Shown here: positions 1 through 7,997 of the stretch, piece by piece
Position numbering within the stretch: the first letter of the stretch is position 1
Layout: every line of letters starts with the position of its first letter
Assembly (NCBI GenBank): GCA_034423575.1
Contig: DAOUIF010000001.1
Location: 62,001-126,000 of the forward strand
Direction of reading: 5' to 3'
DNA: 64,000 nucleotides
Source of the DNA: Bin87 sp034423575
Lineage (GTDB): Bacteria > Chloroflexota > Dehalococcoidia > Lucifugimonadales > UBA3495
Program-made: the position numbers and the translations under genes
Notes under the pieces: generated by a model
Told to the model about the DNA's origin: nothing
What the model saw: only the letters and a program-made list of their open reading frames with translations
Database searches by the model: none

Positions 1-125
1 GCCGTGCCAAGGTTGCCCAGATCGGCGAGTCTGGCGCCGAGGTCCTCCAGATCACCGCCATCAGCCACGACCCGGCGGCCATAATCCAAAGGTTCGGCGA
101 GGAGGTCATTTCCCACCTGTGCTAG
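1..125 (+). CDS. C-terminal end of a luciferase-like (LLM class) flavin/F420-dependent monooxygenase
   Basis: Only the last 40 codons are in the window, read in frame 3 and ending at TAG 123-125. The tail contains FGEEVISHL, which resembles the usual C-terminus of luciferase-like monooxygenases (FGxEVIPxL). These TIM-barrel enzymes oxidise small organic substrates with FMNH2 or F420. Two further members of the superfamily occur at 29460 and 33387, so the family is expanded here. The call rests on a short tail only; the upstream sequence is not available. Confidence 0.5.
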   Translation, partial: RAKVAQIGESGAEVLQITAISHDPAAIIQRFGEEVISHLC

Positions 126-150
126 TTTCGCCGAAGGTGGACCAAAAAAG

Positions 151-176
151 CAGGGGCGAATTGCTGTTCGCCCCTG
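151..176. terminator. Bidirectional intrinsic terminator
   Basis: A perfect 10-bp stem (151-160 with 167-176) encloses a 6-base loop. On the minus strand it is followed by a run of six T (the A-tract before 150), so it should end the ferredoxin transcript. On the plus strand it follows the flavin monooxygenase stop by 25 bases and is followed by a weak TCTCTT tract. Confidence 0.8.
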
Positions 177-199
177 TCTCTTGACGCTATGTCGGCGCG

Positions 200-424
200 C
201 TATGGGAACAGGATCTCTCCGGTCTCCGCGTCCTCCACGGTAATGGCCGTGACCGGGCAATTCTCTGCCGCTTCGATGATGGTTTCCTCAGGGTCGCCGG
301 CCGGGTCCTTCACGTAAGACTGCCGGTCCTCGTTCAAGCCGAAGGTGTTTTCCGCGAAGGTCTCGCACATGGCGTTGCCCACGCACACGTTGTAGTCCAC
401 GGTGATCTTTAACTGTCGGGCCAT
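200..424 (-). CDS. 3Fe-4S ferredoxin, likely P450 redox partner
   Basis: This is a 74-residue cytoplasmic ferredoxin. Cys14, Cys20 and Cys56 (the last followed by Pro) form the cluster site, and the position that would hold a fourth cysteine is Asn17. That pattern is typical of the single-cluster 3Fe-4S ferredoxins that pass electrons to bacterial class I P450s. The start is supported by GAGGAGGT seven bases upstream of ATG. It lies 69 bases downstream of P450 gene 1 on the same strand, so the two are probably co-transcribed. No ferredoxin reductase gene is present in the window, so the electron donor is not identified. Confidence 0.9.
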   Translation of the reverse strand: MARQLKITVDYNVCVGNAMCETFAENTFGLNEDRQSYVKDPAGDPEETIIEAAENCPVTAITVEDAETGEILFP

Positions 425-493
425 CGGGGTAACCTCCTCGTGATGGTCAGGCGAAACGGAAGTGTTCGCTGGTCTGATTGCGGCGACCGGCTG

Positions 494-1723
494 CTAGCGT
501 GTTGCAACCGGGAGGTTCAGCAAAGTGCGCTGCCCCACGCTGGGCAGGTATTCCAACTCAGCTGGGTCGGTTTCCAGCTCGAACCCCTCGAATCGGCGGG
601 CGAGTTCGGCGAACGCCTCCTGTCCCTCCAGACGCGCTAGGGTCGCGCCCAGGCAATGGTGAACGCCACTGCCGAAGGCCACGTGGGGGTTCGGGTTTCG
701 CGTGATGTCCATGGAATCAGGTTCCTCGAAAACCTCGGGGTCCCGGTTGGCCGACGAGATAACCCAGCGCACGCGGTCGTCTTTGCCCACCGTTTGCCCT
801 TCGCCCATCTCCACGTCCTGCGTCGCGACTCTCTGGATGGATTTCAAGGGCGAATCGTACCGCAGAACTTCCTCTACCGCATTCACGATGTGGGCTTCTG
901 GGTCGGTTCTCAGGAGGTCGAACTGGTTGGAGTGTTGGGCGAAGGCCAGCACTCCGTTGGAAATCAGGTCGTTGGTGGTTTCATGTCCGGCGACCAGAAG
1001 CAGGAGCGCGTTGGCCAACACCTCATCACGGGTGTACGCGCCCATGATCTCCCCTTTGCAGATCACCGACAGCAGATCCTCGCCGGGGTCCCGAACTCGT
1101 TCGGCCACGATGGGCGCCAGGTAGTCGGTAACGGCCTGGACGCCTTCGGCATACATCCTTATCCGGTCCGGCTGGTTGCCGTCCAACCCGCACATGCTGC
1201 TGCACAGTTCCTTGACGAAAGCGCGGTCGCTGGGCGGTATGTCCATCAGGCCGGCGATGATGCCGTAAGTGAGCGGCGTGGCGAAATCGTGCATCACGTC
1301 CATTCGGCCGGCGCCCTGAAGATCGTCCAACAGGTCATTCACGGTCTGACGGACCAACGGGCGCCAGGTCTCCATCGCCTTGGGTGTGAAGTACCCGTGC
1401 ACGATCTTCCGCTTTTCCTTATGCTTGGCGCCATCGTTCTGGGTGAACTGGGCAGCTCGCCACTGGCGCACTGCGGCGAACAGTTCCATGTCCTCTTCCG
1501 GAATCGAAGGAGCAGGTGGGGCGCTGTCCCGCAGCGCTACCTCTGAAGAGAAGTATTCGGGATGCCGTGCCGTCCACACCAGGCGCTCGTAACTGGTCAC
1601 CACCCACATCTGGTACTGCTCGTTCCAGTGAACCGGCGCTTCAGCCCGCAGCGCCCCGAAGTAACCGTACGGATCGCGAATCGCCTCAGCGGCGAACAGG
1701 TCGTCGTGGATGCTGGGAGGCAT
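494..1723 (-). CDS. Cytochrome P450 (copy 1 of 4)
   Basis: This is a soluble bacterial P450 of 409 residues, expected to hydroxylate a small organic substrate using electrons from the adjacent ferredoxin. It carries the I-helix AGHETT motif, the EEVLR (ExxR) motif and the heme-ligand loop FGSGVHHCLG with Cys357 as thiolate ligand. Two ATGs lie six bases apart at 1729 and 1723. GAGGG sits seven bases before the second but directly abuts the first, so 1723 is preferred. It is the most divergent of the four paralogs at its N-terminus and lacks the TTFNDN-type leader. The substrate cannot be read from sequence. Confidence 0.93.
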   Translation of the reverse strand: MPPSIHDDLFAAEAIRDPYGYFGALRAEAPVHWNEQYQMWVVTSYERLVWTARHPEYFSSEVALRDSAPPAPSIPEEDMELFAAVRQWRAAQFTQNDGAKHKEKRKIVHGYFTPKAMETWRPLVRQTVNDLLDDLQGAGRMDVMHDFATPLTYGIIAGLMDIPPSDRAFVKELCSSMCGLDGNQPDRIRMYAEGVQAVTDYLAPIVAERVRDPGEDLLSVICKGEIMGAYTRDEVLANALLLLVAGHETTNDLISNGVLAFAQHSNQFDLLRTDPEAHIVNAVEEVLRYDSPLKSIQRVATQDVEMGEGQTVGKDDRVRWVISSANRDPEVFEEPDSMDITRNPNPHVAFGSGVHHCLGATLARLEGQEAFAELARRFEGFELETDPAELEYLPSVGQRTLLNLPVATR

Positions 1724-1812
1724 GGTCATTCCCTCAATCTGCGGCCCTGGCTAAGTTCAAAACTATCACAAGCGGTTCTACAATTCAAACGAAATCCGTA
1801 CTCAAAAACAGG

Positions 1813-1840
1813 GCCGACGGCCACGATTGCGACCGTCGGC
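1813..1840 (-). terminator. Intrinsic terminator after P450 copy 2
   Basis: An 8-bp GC stem (1813-1820 with 1833-1840) with a 12-base loop is followed on the minus strand by CCTGTTTTTG. It lies 36 bases beyond the stop of the P450 at 1877-3148, separating it from P450 copy 1. Confidence 0.75.
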
Positions 1841-1876
1841 TCGCTGTTCGAGAGGGACTTGAGTACGCAGCGGCTG

Positions 1877-3148
1877 CTACGCGCTGGTCACCTTCACCGG
1901 GAGGCTCTCCACCGCGCGGAAGGTGAGCACGTGGTCGTATTCGACCTGTTCCACCGGTATCTCCAGTTCGACCTTTTCGAAGCGGTTGGCCAGATTGCGG
2001 AAAATCTCCTGTCCTTCCAGCCGCGCCAGAGTCGCGCCCAGGCAGTGATGGACACCGCTGCCGAAGGCGACGTGCTGATTCGGGTACCGTTCGACGTCAA
2101 AGTCGTCGGCACGGTCAAAAACCTTGGGGTCGCGGTTGGCGCCGGGAATGAACCAGCGTACCCGGTCATTCTTCTTGATCAACTGGCCGTTCAGCTCGAT
2201 GTCATCCATCGCGATGCGCTGGATTGATCGCACCGGGGAGTCGTAGCGCAGGGCCTCTTCGGTGGCGCGGACGGTCTTGCCTTCCGGATCGGACTTCAGG
2301 ATGCTCCACTGGTCCGGATGCTGGGTGAACGCCAGCGTGCCATTGCAGATCAGGTTGATCGTGGTCTCGTGTCCGGCAGACAGCAACAGCATGATGTTGT
2401 TGACGGTCATGTCCCGATTGAACACGCCCTGCCGTTCACCTTCGCAGACTACGGACATCAGGTCGGTGCCATCGAAGTTATCGGGGTTGCTGATCCGGTC
2501 CTCCACCATCGGCGCGATGAAGTCCTGGAGATTTTGCACGGCCTGGGTGAGCGGCTTCATCCGGTCAGGGCCCTCGCGGTTGAGGAACCGCAGGTCCTTG
2601 GCCAGTTCCCGCAGCCGCTCCCGCTCGCTGTCGGGAATGCCCAGCATACGGGCGATGACCAGCAGAGGCAGCGGGGTGGCCAGGTCGGCCATGACGTCCA
2701 TCCGGCCCTTCTCTTCGACGGCATCCAGCAGCTCATCAATGGCGGATTGCACCAGCGGCCGCCACATTTCGATGGACTTGGGGGTGAAGTAACCGTGCAT
2801 CACCCGACGCATGTCGATGTGGTCCGAGCCGCTGACGTCGGGATTGTACCGCTTCTGGTCGTGCTGGATGAACCGGGACACCTGCCATTTCTTGATGAAG
2901 TTGTAGAGTTCCATATCGTCCTCATCGATGGGCGGGTTCGGGGCGCGCGTGTCCCGAGCGTACACACTGGAAGAGAACGCCTCCGGATGCCTGGTGACCC
3001 ACACCAGGTGTTCCCACGAGGTGATCATCCAAACCTCGAGCTGCTCGTTGTAATACACCGGCTCGTGCTCGCGCAGCCGGTTGTAAAAGTCATAGGGCTT
3101 GTAGATCGCTTCCGGCGAAAACGGATTGTCGTTAAAGGTGGTTACCAT
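1877..3148 (-). CDS. Cytochrome P450 (copy 2 of 4)
   Basis: This 423-residue soluble P450 starts at the ATG at 3148, where GGAGGT lies seven bases upstream. Longer in-frame extensions to 3325 would run through the terminator of the next gene and look non-coding. It shows the I-helix SAGHETT, the EEALR (ExxR) motif and the heme loop with Cys369. It is closely similar to copy 3 along its whole length (shared blocks such as MRRVMHGYFTPKS and DVMADLATPLPLLVIARMLG), pointing to a tandem duplication. Each copy keeps its own ribosome-binding site. A TATAATCG box lies about 70 bases upstream. Confidence 0.94.
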   Translation of the reverse strand: MVTTFNDNPFSPEAIYKPYDFYNRLREHEPVYYNEQLEVWMITSWEHLVWVTRHPEAFSSSVYARDTRAPNPPIDEDDMELYNFIKKWQVSRFIQHDQKRYNPDVSGSDHIDMRRVMHGYFTPKSIEMWRPLVQSAIDELLDAVEEKGRMDVMADLATPLPLLVIARMLGIPDSERERLRELAKDLRFLNREGPDRMKPLTQAVQNLQDFIAPMVEDRISNPDNFDGTDLMSVVCEGERQGVFNRDMTVNNIMLLLSAGHETTINLICNGTLAFTQHPDQWSILKSDPEGKTVRATEEALRYDSPVRSIQRIAMDDIELNGQLIKKNDRVRWFIPGANRDPKVFDRADDFDVERYPNQHVAFGSGVHHCLGATLARLEGQEIFRNLANRFEKVELEIPVEQVEYDHVLTFRAVESLPVKVTSA

Positions 3149-3303
3149 TGGTTGTACCTCCGGTGGTACGTTGACACGGCCGCAGACCGCAAAGCCCGCA
3201 ACCCTTTTTGATTGGCCGATTATACCCGATTTTCGCACTACGGGTAGACGTTCGCGTCTTATTTCGCCCCATGGCGGCCCGCCTGCGTCATGCCCATCAA
3301 AAG

Positions 3304-3338
3304 GCGGCAGGGACGGGCATGACACCCATCCCTGCCGC
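3304..3338 (-). terminator. Intrinsic terminator after P450 copy 3
   Basis: A 10-bp perfect stem (3304-3313 with 3329-3338) and 15-base loop are followed on the minus strand by CCTTTTG. It sits 27 bases beyond the stop codon of the P450 at 3366-4625. Confidence 0.75.
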
Positions 3339-3365
3339 TGAAAAACCCGGCCGCCCGGCGCGTGG

Positions 3366-4625
3366 TTACGCGTTGGTCACCTTGACCGGGAGCGACTCCA
3401 GAGCGCGCAGGCCGATGAGCTGGTCGTACTCCAGCGTCTCGATCGGCACTTCCAATTCCAGGCTCTCGAACCGGTTGGCCAGATTCCGGAAGATCTCCTG
3501 CCCCTCCAGGCGGGCCAGCGTCGCTCCGAGGCAGTGGTGGATGCCGCTGCCGAAGGCCACGTGCATGTTCGGGTAGCGTTCGACATCGAAGTCGTCCGCA
3601 CGGTCGAACACCTTGGGGTCGCGGTTGGCCCCGGAGATGAACCAGCGCACCCGGTCGTTCTCCTTGATCTGCTGGCCGTTGAGCTCCATGTCCTCCATGG
3701 CGATCCGCTGGATGGACTTCACCGGCGAGTCGTACCGCAGGCATTCCTCGGTGGCCCGCACCGTCTTGCCCTCAGGGTCGGACTTGAGGATCGCCCACTG
3801 GTCCGGGTGCTGGGTAAAGGCCAGCGTGCCGTTGCAGATCAGGTTGATGGTCGTCTCGTGGCCTGCGGACAGCAGCAGCATCACGTTATTCACGACCATA
3901 TCGCGATCGAAGATGCCCCTGCGCGCGCCTTCCGCGACCACCGAGATCAGGTCGTCCTTCGGGTTGGCGATGCGCTCGTCGCACAACGGACCCAAGTAGT
4001 CCTGCAAGTTCTGCACCGACTCGGACAGGGGACCCATGCGGTTCGGGCCGGTGCGGTTCAGGTGTCGCAGGTCCTTGGCCAGGCGGCGCATGATGGGCCG
4101 GTCGCTGTCCGGAATGCCCAGCATCCGCGCTATGACCAGCAGGGGCAGCGGCGTGGCCAGATCGGCCATTACGTCCATGCGGCCCTTTTCCTGCACGGCG
4201 TCAAGCAGTTCGTCGATAGCCGACTGCACCAGCGGCCGCCACATCTCCATGGACTTGGGGGTGAAGTAGCCGTGCATCACCCGCCTCATGTCCACATGGT
4301 CAGGCCCGCTGACCCCGGAGTTGTAGCGCTTCTGGTCGTGCTGGATGAATCGGGAGACCTGCCACTTCTTGATGTAGTTGTAGATCTCCATGTCGTCTTC
4401 GTCGATGGGCGGGTTCGGCGGCCGGGGATCCCGGGCGAACACGCTGGACGAGAAGACCTCCGGATGCCGGGTCACCCACACCAGGTGCTCCCAGTCTGTG
4501 ACCATCCAGACCTCGTATTCCTCGTTGTAGTGTACCGGCTCCCAATCGCGCAGCCGCGCGAAAAATTCGTAGGGTTGGTACATCGCTTCCAGAGAGAATG
4601 GGTTGTCGTTAATCGTGCTAACCAT
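3366..4625 (-). CDS. Cytochrome P450 (copy 3 of 4)
   Basis: This 419-residue P450 starts at the ATG at 4625, eight bases after GGAGGT. An in-frame ATG further upstream at 4733 would lie inside the preceding terminator and upstream of the promoter, so it is rejected. Motifs are the I-helix SAGHETT, EECLR (ExxR) and the heme loop FGSGIHHCLG with Cys365. It has its own promoter (4698-4726) and terminator (3304-3338), so it can be expressed separately from its close paralog copy 2. A role in oxidising a xenobiotic or natural product is plausible, but the substrate is unknown. Confidence 0.94.
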   Translation of the reverse strand: MVSTINDNPFSLEAMYQPYEFFARLRDWEPVHYNEEYEVWMVTDWEHLVWVTRHPEVFSSSVFARDPRPPNPPIDEDDMEIYNYIKKWQVSRFIQHDQKRYNSGVSGPDHVDMRRVMHGYFTPKSMEMWRPLVQSAIDELLDAVQEKGRMDVMADLATPLPLLVIARMLGIPDSDRPIMRRLAKDLRHLNRTGPNRMGPLSESVQNLQDYLGPLCDERIANPKDDLISVVAEGARRGIFDRDMVVNNVMLLLSAGHETTINLICNGTLAFTQHPDQWAILKSDPEGKTVRATEECLRYDSPVKSIQRIAMEDMELNGQQIKENDRVRWFISGANRDPKVFDRADDFDVERYPNMHVAFGSGIHHCLGATLARLEGQEIFRNLANRFESLELEVPIETLEYDQLIGLRALESLPVKVTNA

Positions 4626-4697
4626 TTCCTGCGACCTCCGTTGTGCGACACGTGATTTGCCGACGAAATGCGCAGCATAAGCGGCGTTGATGCGCCG

Positions 4698-4726
4698 ATT
4701 ATAGGCTTCGTTTGTTCTCCGCGCAA
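4698..4726 (-). promoter_or_regulatory. Sigma70-type promoter of P450 copy 3
   Basis: On the minus strand TTGCGC and TATAAT are separated by exactly 17 bases, and the -10 box continues as TATAATCG, a form repeated before many genes in this window. The short inverted repeat GGCG...CGCC just downstream (about 4683-4696) could be an operator, but that is a guess. Confidence 0.6.
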
Positions 4727-4737
4727 GCCGCAAAACG

Positions 4738-4767
4738 CGAGGCCCGGCGAAGAGTCGCCGGGCCTCG
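4738..4767 (-). terminator. Strong intrinsic terminator after P450 copy 4
   Basis: A perfect 13-bp GC-rich stem (4738-4750 with 4755-4767) with an AGAG tetraloop is followed on the minus strand by CGTTTTG. It lies 27 bases beyond the stop of the P450 at 4795. Confidence 0.8.
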
Positions 4768-4794
4768 TAACCCTGCGGGGGATTTGAGAACCAA

Positions 4795-6081
4795 TTACGA
4801 CAGGTTCACCGGCAGCGTCTCCAGCGTCCGGAACGTGATGCTGGAGGTGTAGGTGAGGTCCTCCGAGTTGCAGTTCATATTGAGGTTCGGGAACCGCTCG
4901 GCCAAAGCTTTGAACGCTTCCTGCCCTTCCAGCCGCGCCAGGGTGGCGCCGAGGCAGTGGTGGATGCCGCTACCGAAGGCCACGTGCGGGTTCGGGTACC
5001 GCTCGACGTCGAAGTCGTCGGCCCGGTCGAACACCTCAGGGTCTCGGTTGGCGGAAGTGACGAACCAGCGCATCCGCTCGTCCTTCTGGATGAGCTTGCC
5101 GCCCAGCTCGACGTCTTCGCCGGCGATCCGGGTGATGGACTTGACCGGCGGGTCGTACCGCAGGCATTCCTCGGTGGCGCGGATCATCTTGCCAGCGGGA
5201 TCAGTCTTGAAGAGCTCCCACTGGTCCGGGTGCTCCATGAAGGCCCGGGTGCCGTTGCAGATCAGGTTGATGGTGGTCTCGTGACCGGCCAAGAGCAGCA
5301 GGATCGCATTGGCGACCACCTGCTCTTCGTCCATGATCCGCTGGCCGGCCGCATTGGTCGTGCGGGCGGCGTCGGTCATCTTGTCCAGCAGGTCGCCGTT
5401 AGGGCTATCCAGGCGGGCCTTGACCATGGGCCGCAGGTAATCCTGGAGCTCCGTGATGCCCTCGGACAGCGGCTGCATCCGGTCAGCGTTGCCCCGGCCG
5501 ATGAACAGCAGCTTCTCGGCCAACGAGCGGATGAACTGCCGGTCGTAGGTCTCGATGCCCATCATGGCGGCGATCACCAGCAGCGGCAGCGGCGTGGCGT
5601 AGTCGCGCATCACGTCCATGTGGCCGCGCTCTTCGGCCTCGTCCAGCAACTGCTTAATGGCCGATTGCACCAGCGGGCGCCAAAGTTCCATGGCCTTTGG
5701 GGTGAAGTAGCCGTGGATGACCTTCCGCATGTCGGTGTGGTCCGGGCCGCCGTGCTCGCGAATGTGCTCGTGGGTGCTCACCGCGCGCCGGTCGGTCTGG
5801 ATGAACCACTGGCTGAAGAAGTTCCGCACATCCTCGTAGAGGCCCATGTCGGATTCATCAATCGAGGGATACGGAGGCAGCGGATCCCGGTAGAACACCT
5901 CGGACGAGAACGCCTCCGGGCGTCGGGTAACCCAAACCAAGTCCTTGTACTTGGTGATGACCCACAGCTTGTAGGGATCGTTCCAGTGTACCGGGTCCTC
6001 TTCGCGCATCCGCCCGAAGTACGTATACGGGTCCTGGATCACTTCAGGGGAAAACAGGTTTTCGTTAAAGGTGGTAACCAT
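4795..6081 (-). CDS. Cytochrome P450 (copy 4 of 4)
   Basis: This 428-residue soluble P450 starts at an ATG preceded by a GGGAGGGA ribosome-binding site. It has the I-helix LAGHETT, EECLR (ExxR) and the heme loop FGSGIHHCLG with Cys376. It shares the N-terminal MVTTFNEN leader and overall layout with copies 2 and 3 but is more diverged in the middle region. It is the first gene of the minus-strand P450 block and is driven by a good promoter at 6165-6193. Electron supply probably comes from the ferredoxin at 200-424. Confidence 0.94.
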   Translation of the reverse strand: MVTTFNENLFSPEVIQDPYTYFGRMREEDPVHWNDPYKLWVITKYKDLVWVTRRPEAFSSEVFYRDPLPPYPSIDESDMGLYEDVRNFFSQWFIQTDRRAVSTHEHIREHGGPDHTDMRKVIHGYFTPKAMELWRPLVQSAIKQLLDEAEERGHMDVMRDYATPLPLLVIAAMMGIETYDRQFIRSLAEKLLFIGRGNADRMQPLSEGITELQDYLRPMVKARLDSPNGDLLDKMTDAARTTNAAGQRIMDEEQVVANAILLLLAGHETTINLICNGTRAFMEHPDQWELFKTDPAGKMIRATEECLRYDPPVKSITRIAGEDVELGGKLIQKDERMRWFVTSANRDPEVFDRADDFDVERYPNPHVAFGSGIHHCLGATLARLEGQEAFKALAERFPNLNMNCNSEDLTYTSSITFRTLETLPVNLS

Positions 6082-6164
6082 AAAGTCCCTCCCGTTGACT
6101 TTTCATGGTCAAACTCACCGCCGGACATACGCTGACCAGCGGCACTAGTCGCCGCGTTTACGCA

Positions 6165-6193
6165 ATTGTAGCAATCGACCTATTTCGGGTCAA
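6165..6193 (-). promoter_or_regulatory. Promoter of P450 copy 4
   Basis: On the minus strand TTGACC and TACAAT are 17 bases apart, close to consensus at both boxes. The predicted transcript has a leader of about 75 bases before the ATG at 6081. Confidence 0.7.
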
Positions 6194-6489
6194 TTACGAT
6201 TCGTGCATAGTACCTCGGCATTTGCATCGGAGTAATGAATGCGAAGGCGCTCGATTTGGCAGATTCGCGTTGCAACCGGTCGGCCGGTCGCGGGACGAAC
6301 TGCCATCCAAGTCCCATGCATACCATGGGGCGTCCGGGACAGTCTATCGCTCGGGTGTGGGGAGACGGGCGGAGCTGACCAACCGCTTGCCCAGCCTGAG
6401 ACGGTCTGTGCTACAATCGCGCCACAAACCGGGTGAACCCGGGCTAGCCCCGGAACCGACGGTTAAACATAGCCAGGGAGGTCCAAATC
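6194..6489. other. Non-coding spacer between divergent P450 and selenoprotein genes
   Basis: No convincing gene is seen in this stretch. It contains a TACAAT box at 6412-6417 that could be the -10 element for the plus-strand selenoprotein gene; the best upstream box (TTGCCC, 6387-6392) is 19 bases away, so the promoter is weak or differs from the usual form. A GGGCTAGCCC palindrome lies near 6440-6449. The Shine-Dalgarno AGGGAGGT of the next gene is at 6475-6482. Confidence 0.5.
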
Positions 6490-7122
6490 ATGGCTGAATC
6501 CGATTTCACCGTCTATTACGACTTTCGTTGACCCTTCGTGTACAACGCTGCCATGTGGTGGGCGAAAGTACGCGAGAATACTGACCACGAAATTGCCGTG
6601 GATCTCAAGCCATTCTCGCTGGTTCAGGTAAATCACGACAACAACAATGACGACGGCTTCAAGTACTGGGAGCAGGACGACTCGGACAACACGTTGCTCG
6701 AGCTGCGCGCCGGTATCGCCGCCCAGCGCCAGGGTGAGGACATTTTCGATCGCTTCTTCATAAACCTGCTGAAGGCTCGCCACGAAGATCGCATCGACCT
6801 GACCGACGCGGAGGCCATCAACGCCGTGGCCGAGGCCTCCGGCGTCGACATGGGCCAGTTCGCCGAGGACTTGGCCGATCCCGACGTGCTGCGGGAGATC
6901 GGCGAGAGCCACACCGAGGCCGTGGAAGTGCACGGCGCCTTCGGCGTGCCCCTCTACGTCTTCCCCAACGGCAACTCGGCCTTCGTCAAGATGTTTATCC
7001 CGACCGACGAAGAGTCGGGACCCATCTACGACAACCTCGTCGAGATGATGGCCGACCACAAGCACGTGGGCGAGGTCAAGCGTCCGTCCCCGCCGTGGCC
7101 CTATGAGGGTGTGCGCGGATAA
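6490..7122 (+). CDS. DsbA-like thioredoxin-fold selenoprotein (in-frame TGA = selenocysteine 14)
   Basis: Translation from ATG 6490, eight bases after AGGGAGGT, gives 210 residues if TGA at 6529-6531 is read as selenocysteine. The TGA falls in DFRUPFVY, exactly where DsbA/FrnE-like and mycothiol-nitroreductase-like proteins have the catalytic Cys of their CPxx motif. The second position is Val, so this is a single-chalcogen active site. The cis-proline signature of the fold is present as GAFGVPLYVF. Coding character is continuous across the TGA, and a hairpin surrounds it. It is probably a cytoplasmic redox enzyme (no signal peptide). Ordinary gene calling would start at GTG 6538 or ATG 6553 and lose the active site. 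Confidence 0.88.
6521..6569 (+). promoter_or_regulatory. Putative bacterial SECIS hairpin of the DsbA-like gene
   Basis: ACTTTCG (6521-6527) can pair with CGAAAGT (6563-6569), CCC (6532-6534) with GGG (6560-6562), and CGTG (6537-6540) with CATG (6552-6555). The TGA at 6529-6531 would sit in a bulge near the base, as in known bacterial SECIS elements. This was folded by hand, so the exact structure is uncertain. Confidence 0.5.
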
Positions 7123-7138
7123 CGCCGCTTGACGCCAT

Positions 7139-7852
7139 ATGAGTTCGCCCGGCGCGCATCGCCCGGTCACCGAACTGGAACAAGCCCTGGGCCTGAGCTT
7201 TCGGGACCGGGGCTTGCTCATTCAGGCCCTGACCCATCGTTCGTACGTCAACGAGACCAGGGGCTTGGACACCGATTCCTACGAGCGTCTCGAGTTCCTG
7301 GGTGACGTGGTGGCGCGCCTCATCGTTAGCGAGGAGCTGTATCGCCGCCTGCCGGAATGTGACGAAGGCGGCCTGACCCGGCGCTGGACCGCCCTGCTCA
7401 GCCAGCGCGCCCTGGCCTTCGCCGCCAGGAATCTCGGCTTGGCTGAGTACGTCCTGCTGGGGCGCGGGTTCGAGGAGTCAGGCGGGCGATACGGAGATGC
7501 GGTTCTCGGGGACGTGATGGAGTCCGTCATTGCTGCGATCTACCTTGACCAGGGGAACGTGGCCGCCCGCGAATTCGTCCTGCGCGCTCTGGATGGGCCG
7601 GTCAATGCGGCTTGCCAGCCCGGATGGCGTCCCGACAACCCCAAGGCCGAGTTGCAGGAACTCCTCCAGGGTCAAGGCAAGCCCACTCCCGTATACCGCG
7701 TGGTGGCGTCGTTCGGCCCTGCGCATCAACCTAGTTTCGACGTCGAGGTTGCCACCGGAGAACAGGTTCTGGGATCCGGCGCCGGCTCCAGCAAGGGCGC
7801 CGCCGAAGTCGCTGCCGCCCGCGCCGCGTTGTCTGCACTGGGGACGGAGTAA
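7139..7852 (+). CDS. rnc: Ribonuclease III
   Basis: This 237-residue protein is the double-strand-specific endoribonuclease of rRNA and mRNA processing. The RNase III signature YERLEFLGDVV is near residues 48-58, with the second catalytic acidic site at DVMESVIAAIYLD. A C-terminal double-stranded RNA-binding domain begins near NPKAELQELLQ and ends with the GSGAGSSKGAAEVAAARAAL helix. It begins 16 bases after the selenoprotein stop, so the two may share a transcript. Length and domain order are normal for the family. Confidence 0.96.
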   Translation: MSSPGAHRPVTELEQALGLSFRDRGLLIQALTHRSYVNETRGLDTDSYERLEFLGDVVARLIVSEELYRRLPECDEGGLTRRWTALLSQRALAFAARNLGLAEYVLLGRGFEESGGRYGDAVLGDVMESVIAAIYLDQGNVAAREFVLRALDGPVNAACQPGWRPDNPKAELQELLQGQGKPTPVYRVVASFGPAHQPSFDVEVATGEQVLGSGAGSSKGAAEVAAARAALSALGTE

Positions 7853-7929
7853 AGCCTGCCGTTCTTGTCCTGCAACAGGGGGCGGCGACCGGCGCAGCGC
7901 AAAGCGGGCCAGAGTGCGCGTCCCGCGAT

Positions 7930-7958
7930 TTGATTGGCCCGTCAGCGGCGGCTATAAT
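7930..7958 (+). promoter_or_regulatory. Promoter of pdxST
   Basis: TTGATT and TATAAT are separated by 17 bases. The predicted start lies about 32 bases before the pdxS ATG, whose ribosome-binding site GAGGAGG precedes it. Confidence 0.75.
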
Positions 7959-7997
7959 GTTCGCACCATTCCTTTTTGTAATTGAGGAGGCGCGCAC

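Noticed and set aside
3149..3325. Upstream N-terminal extension of P450 copy 2
   Set aside because: It crosses the terminator stem at 3304-3338 and the -10 box, whereas GGAGGT supports the start at 3148.
4957..6135. Plus-strand frames of 370-390 codons opposite P450 copies 3 and 4
   Set aside because: They mirror the P450 reading frames and consist of Val/Gly/His-rich sequence without motifs.
6538..7122. DsbA-like protein starting at GTG 6538
   Set aside because: It would lack the active site and the first strand; the ribosome-binding site is before ATG 6490 and the frame is continuous apart from TGA.
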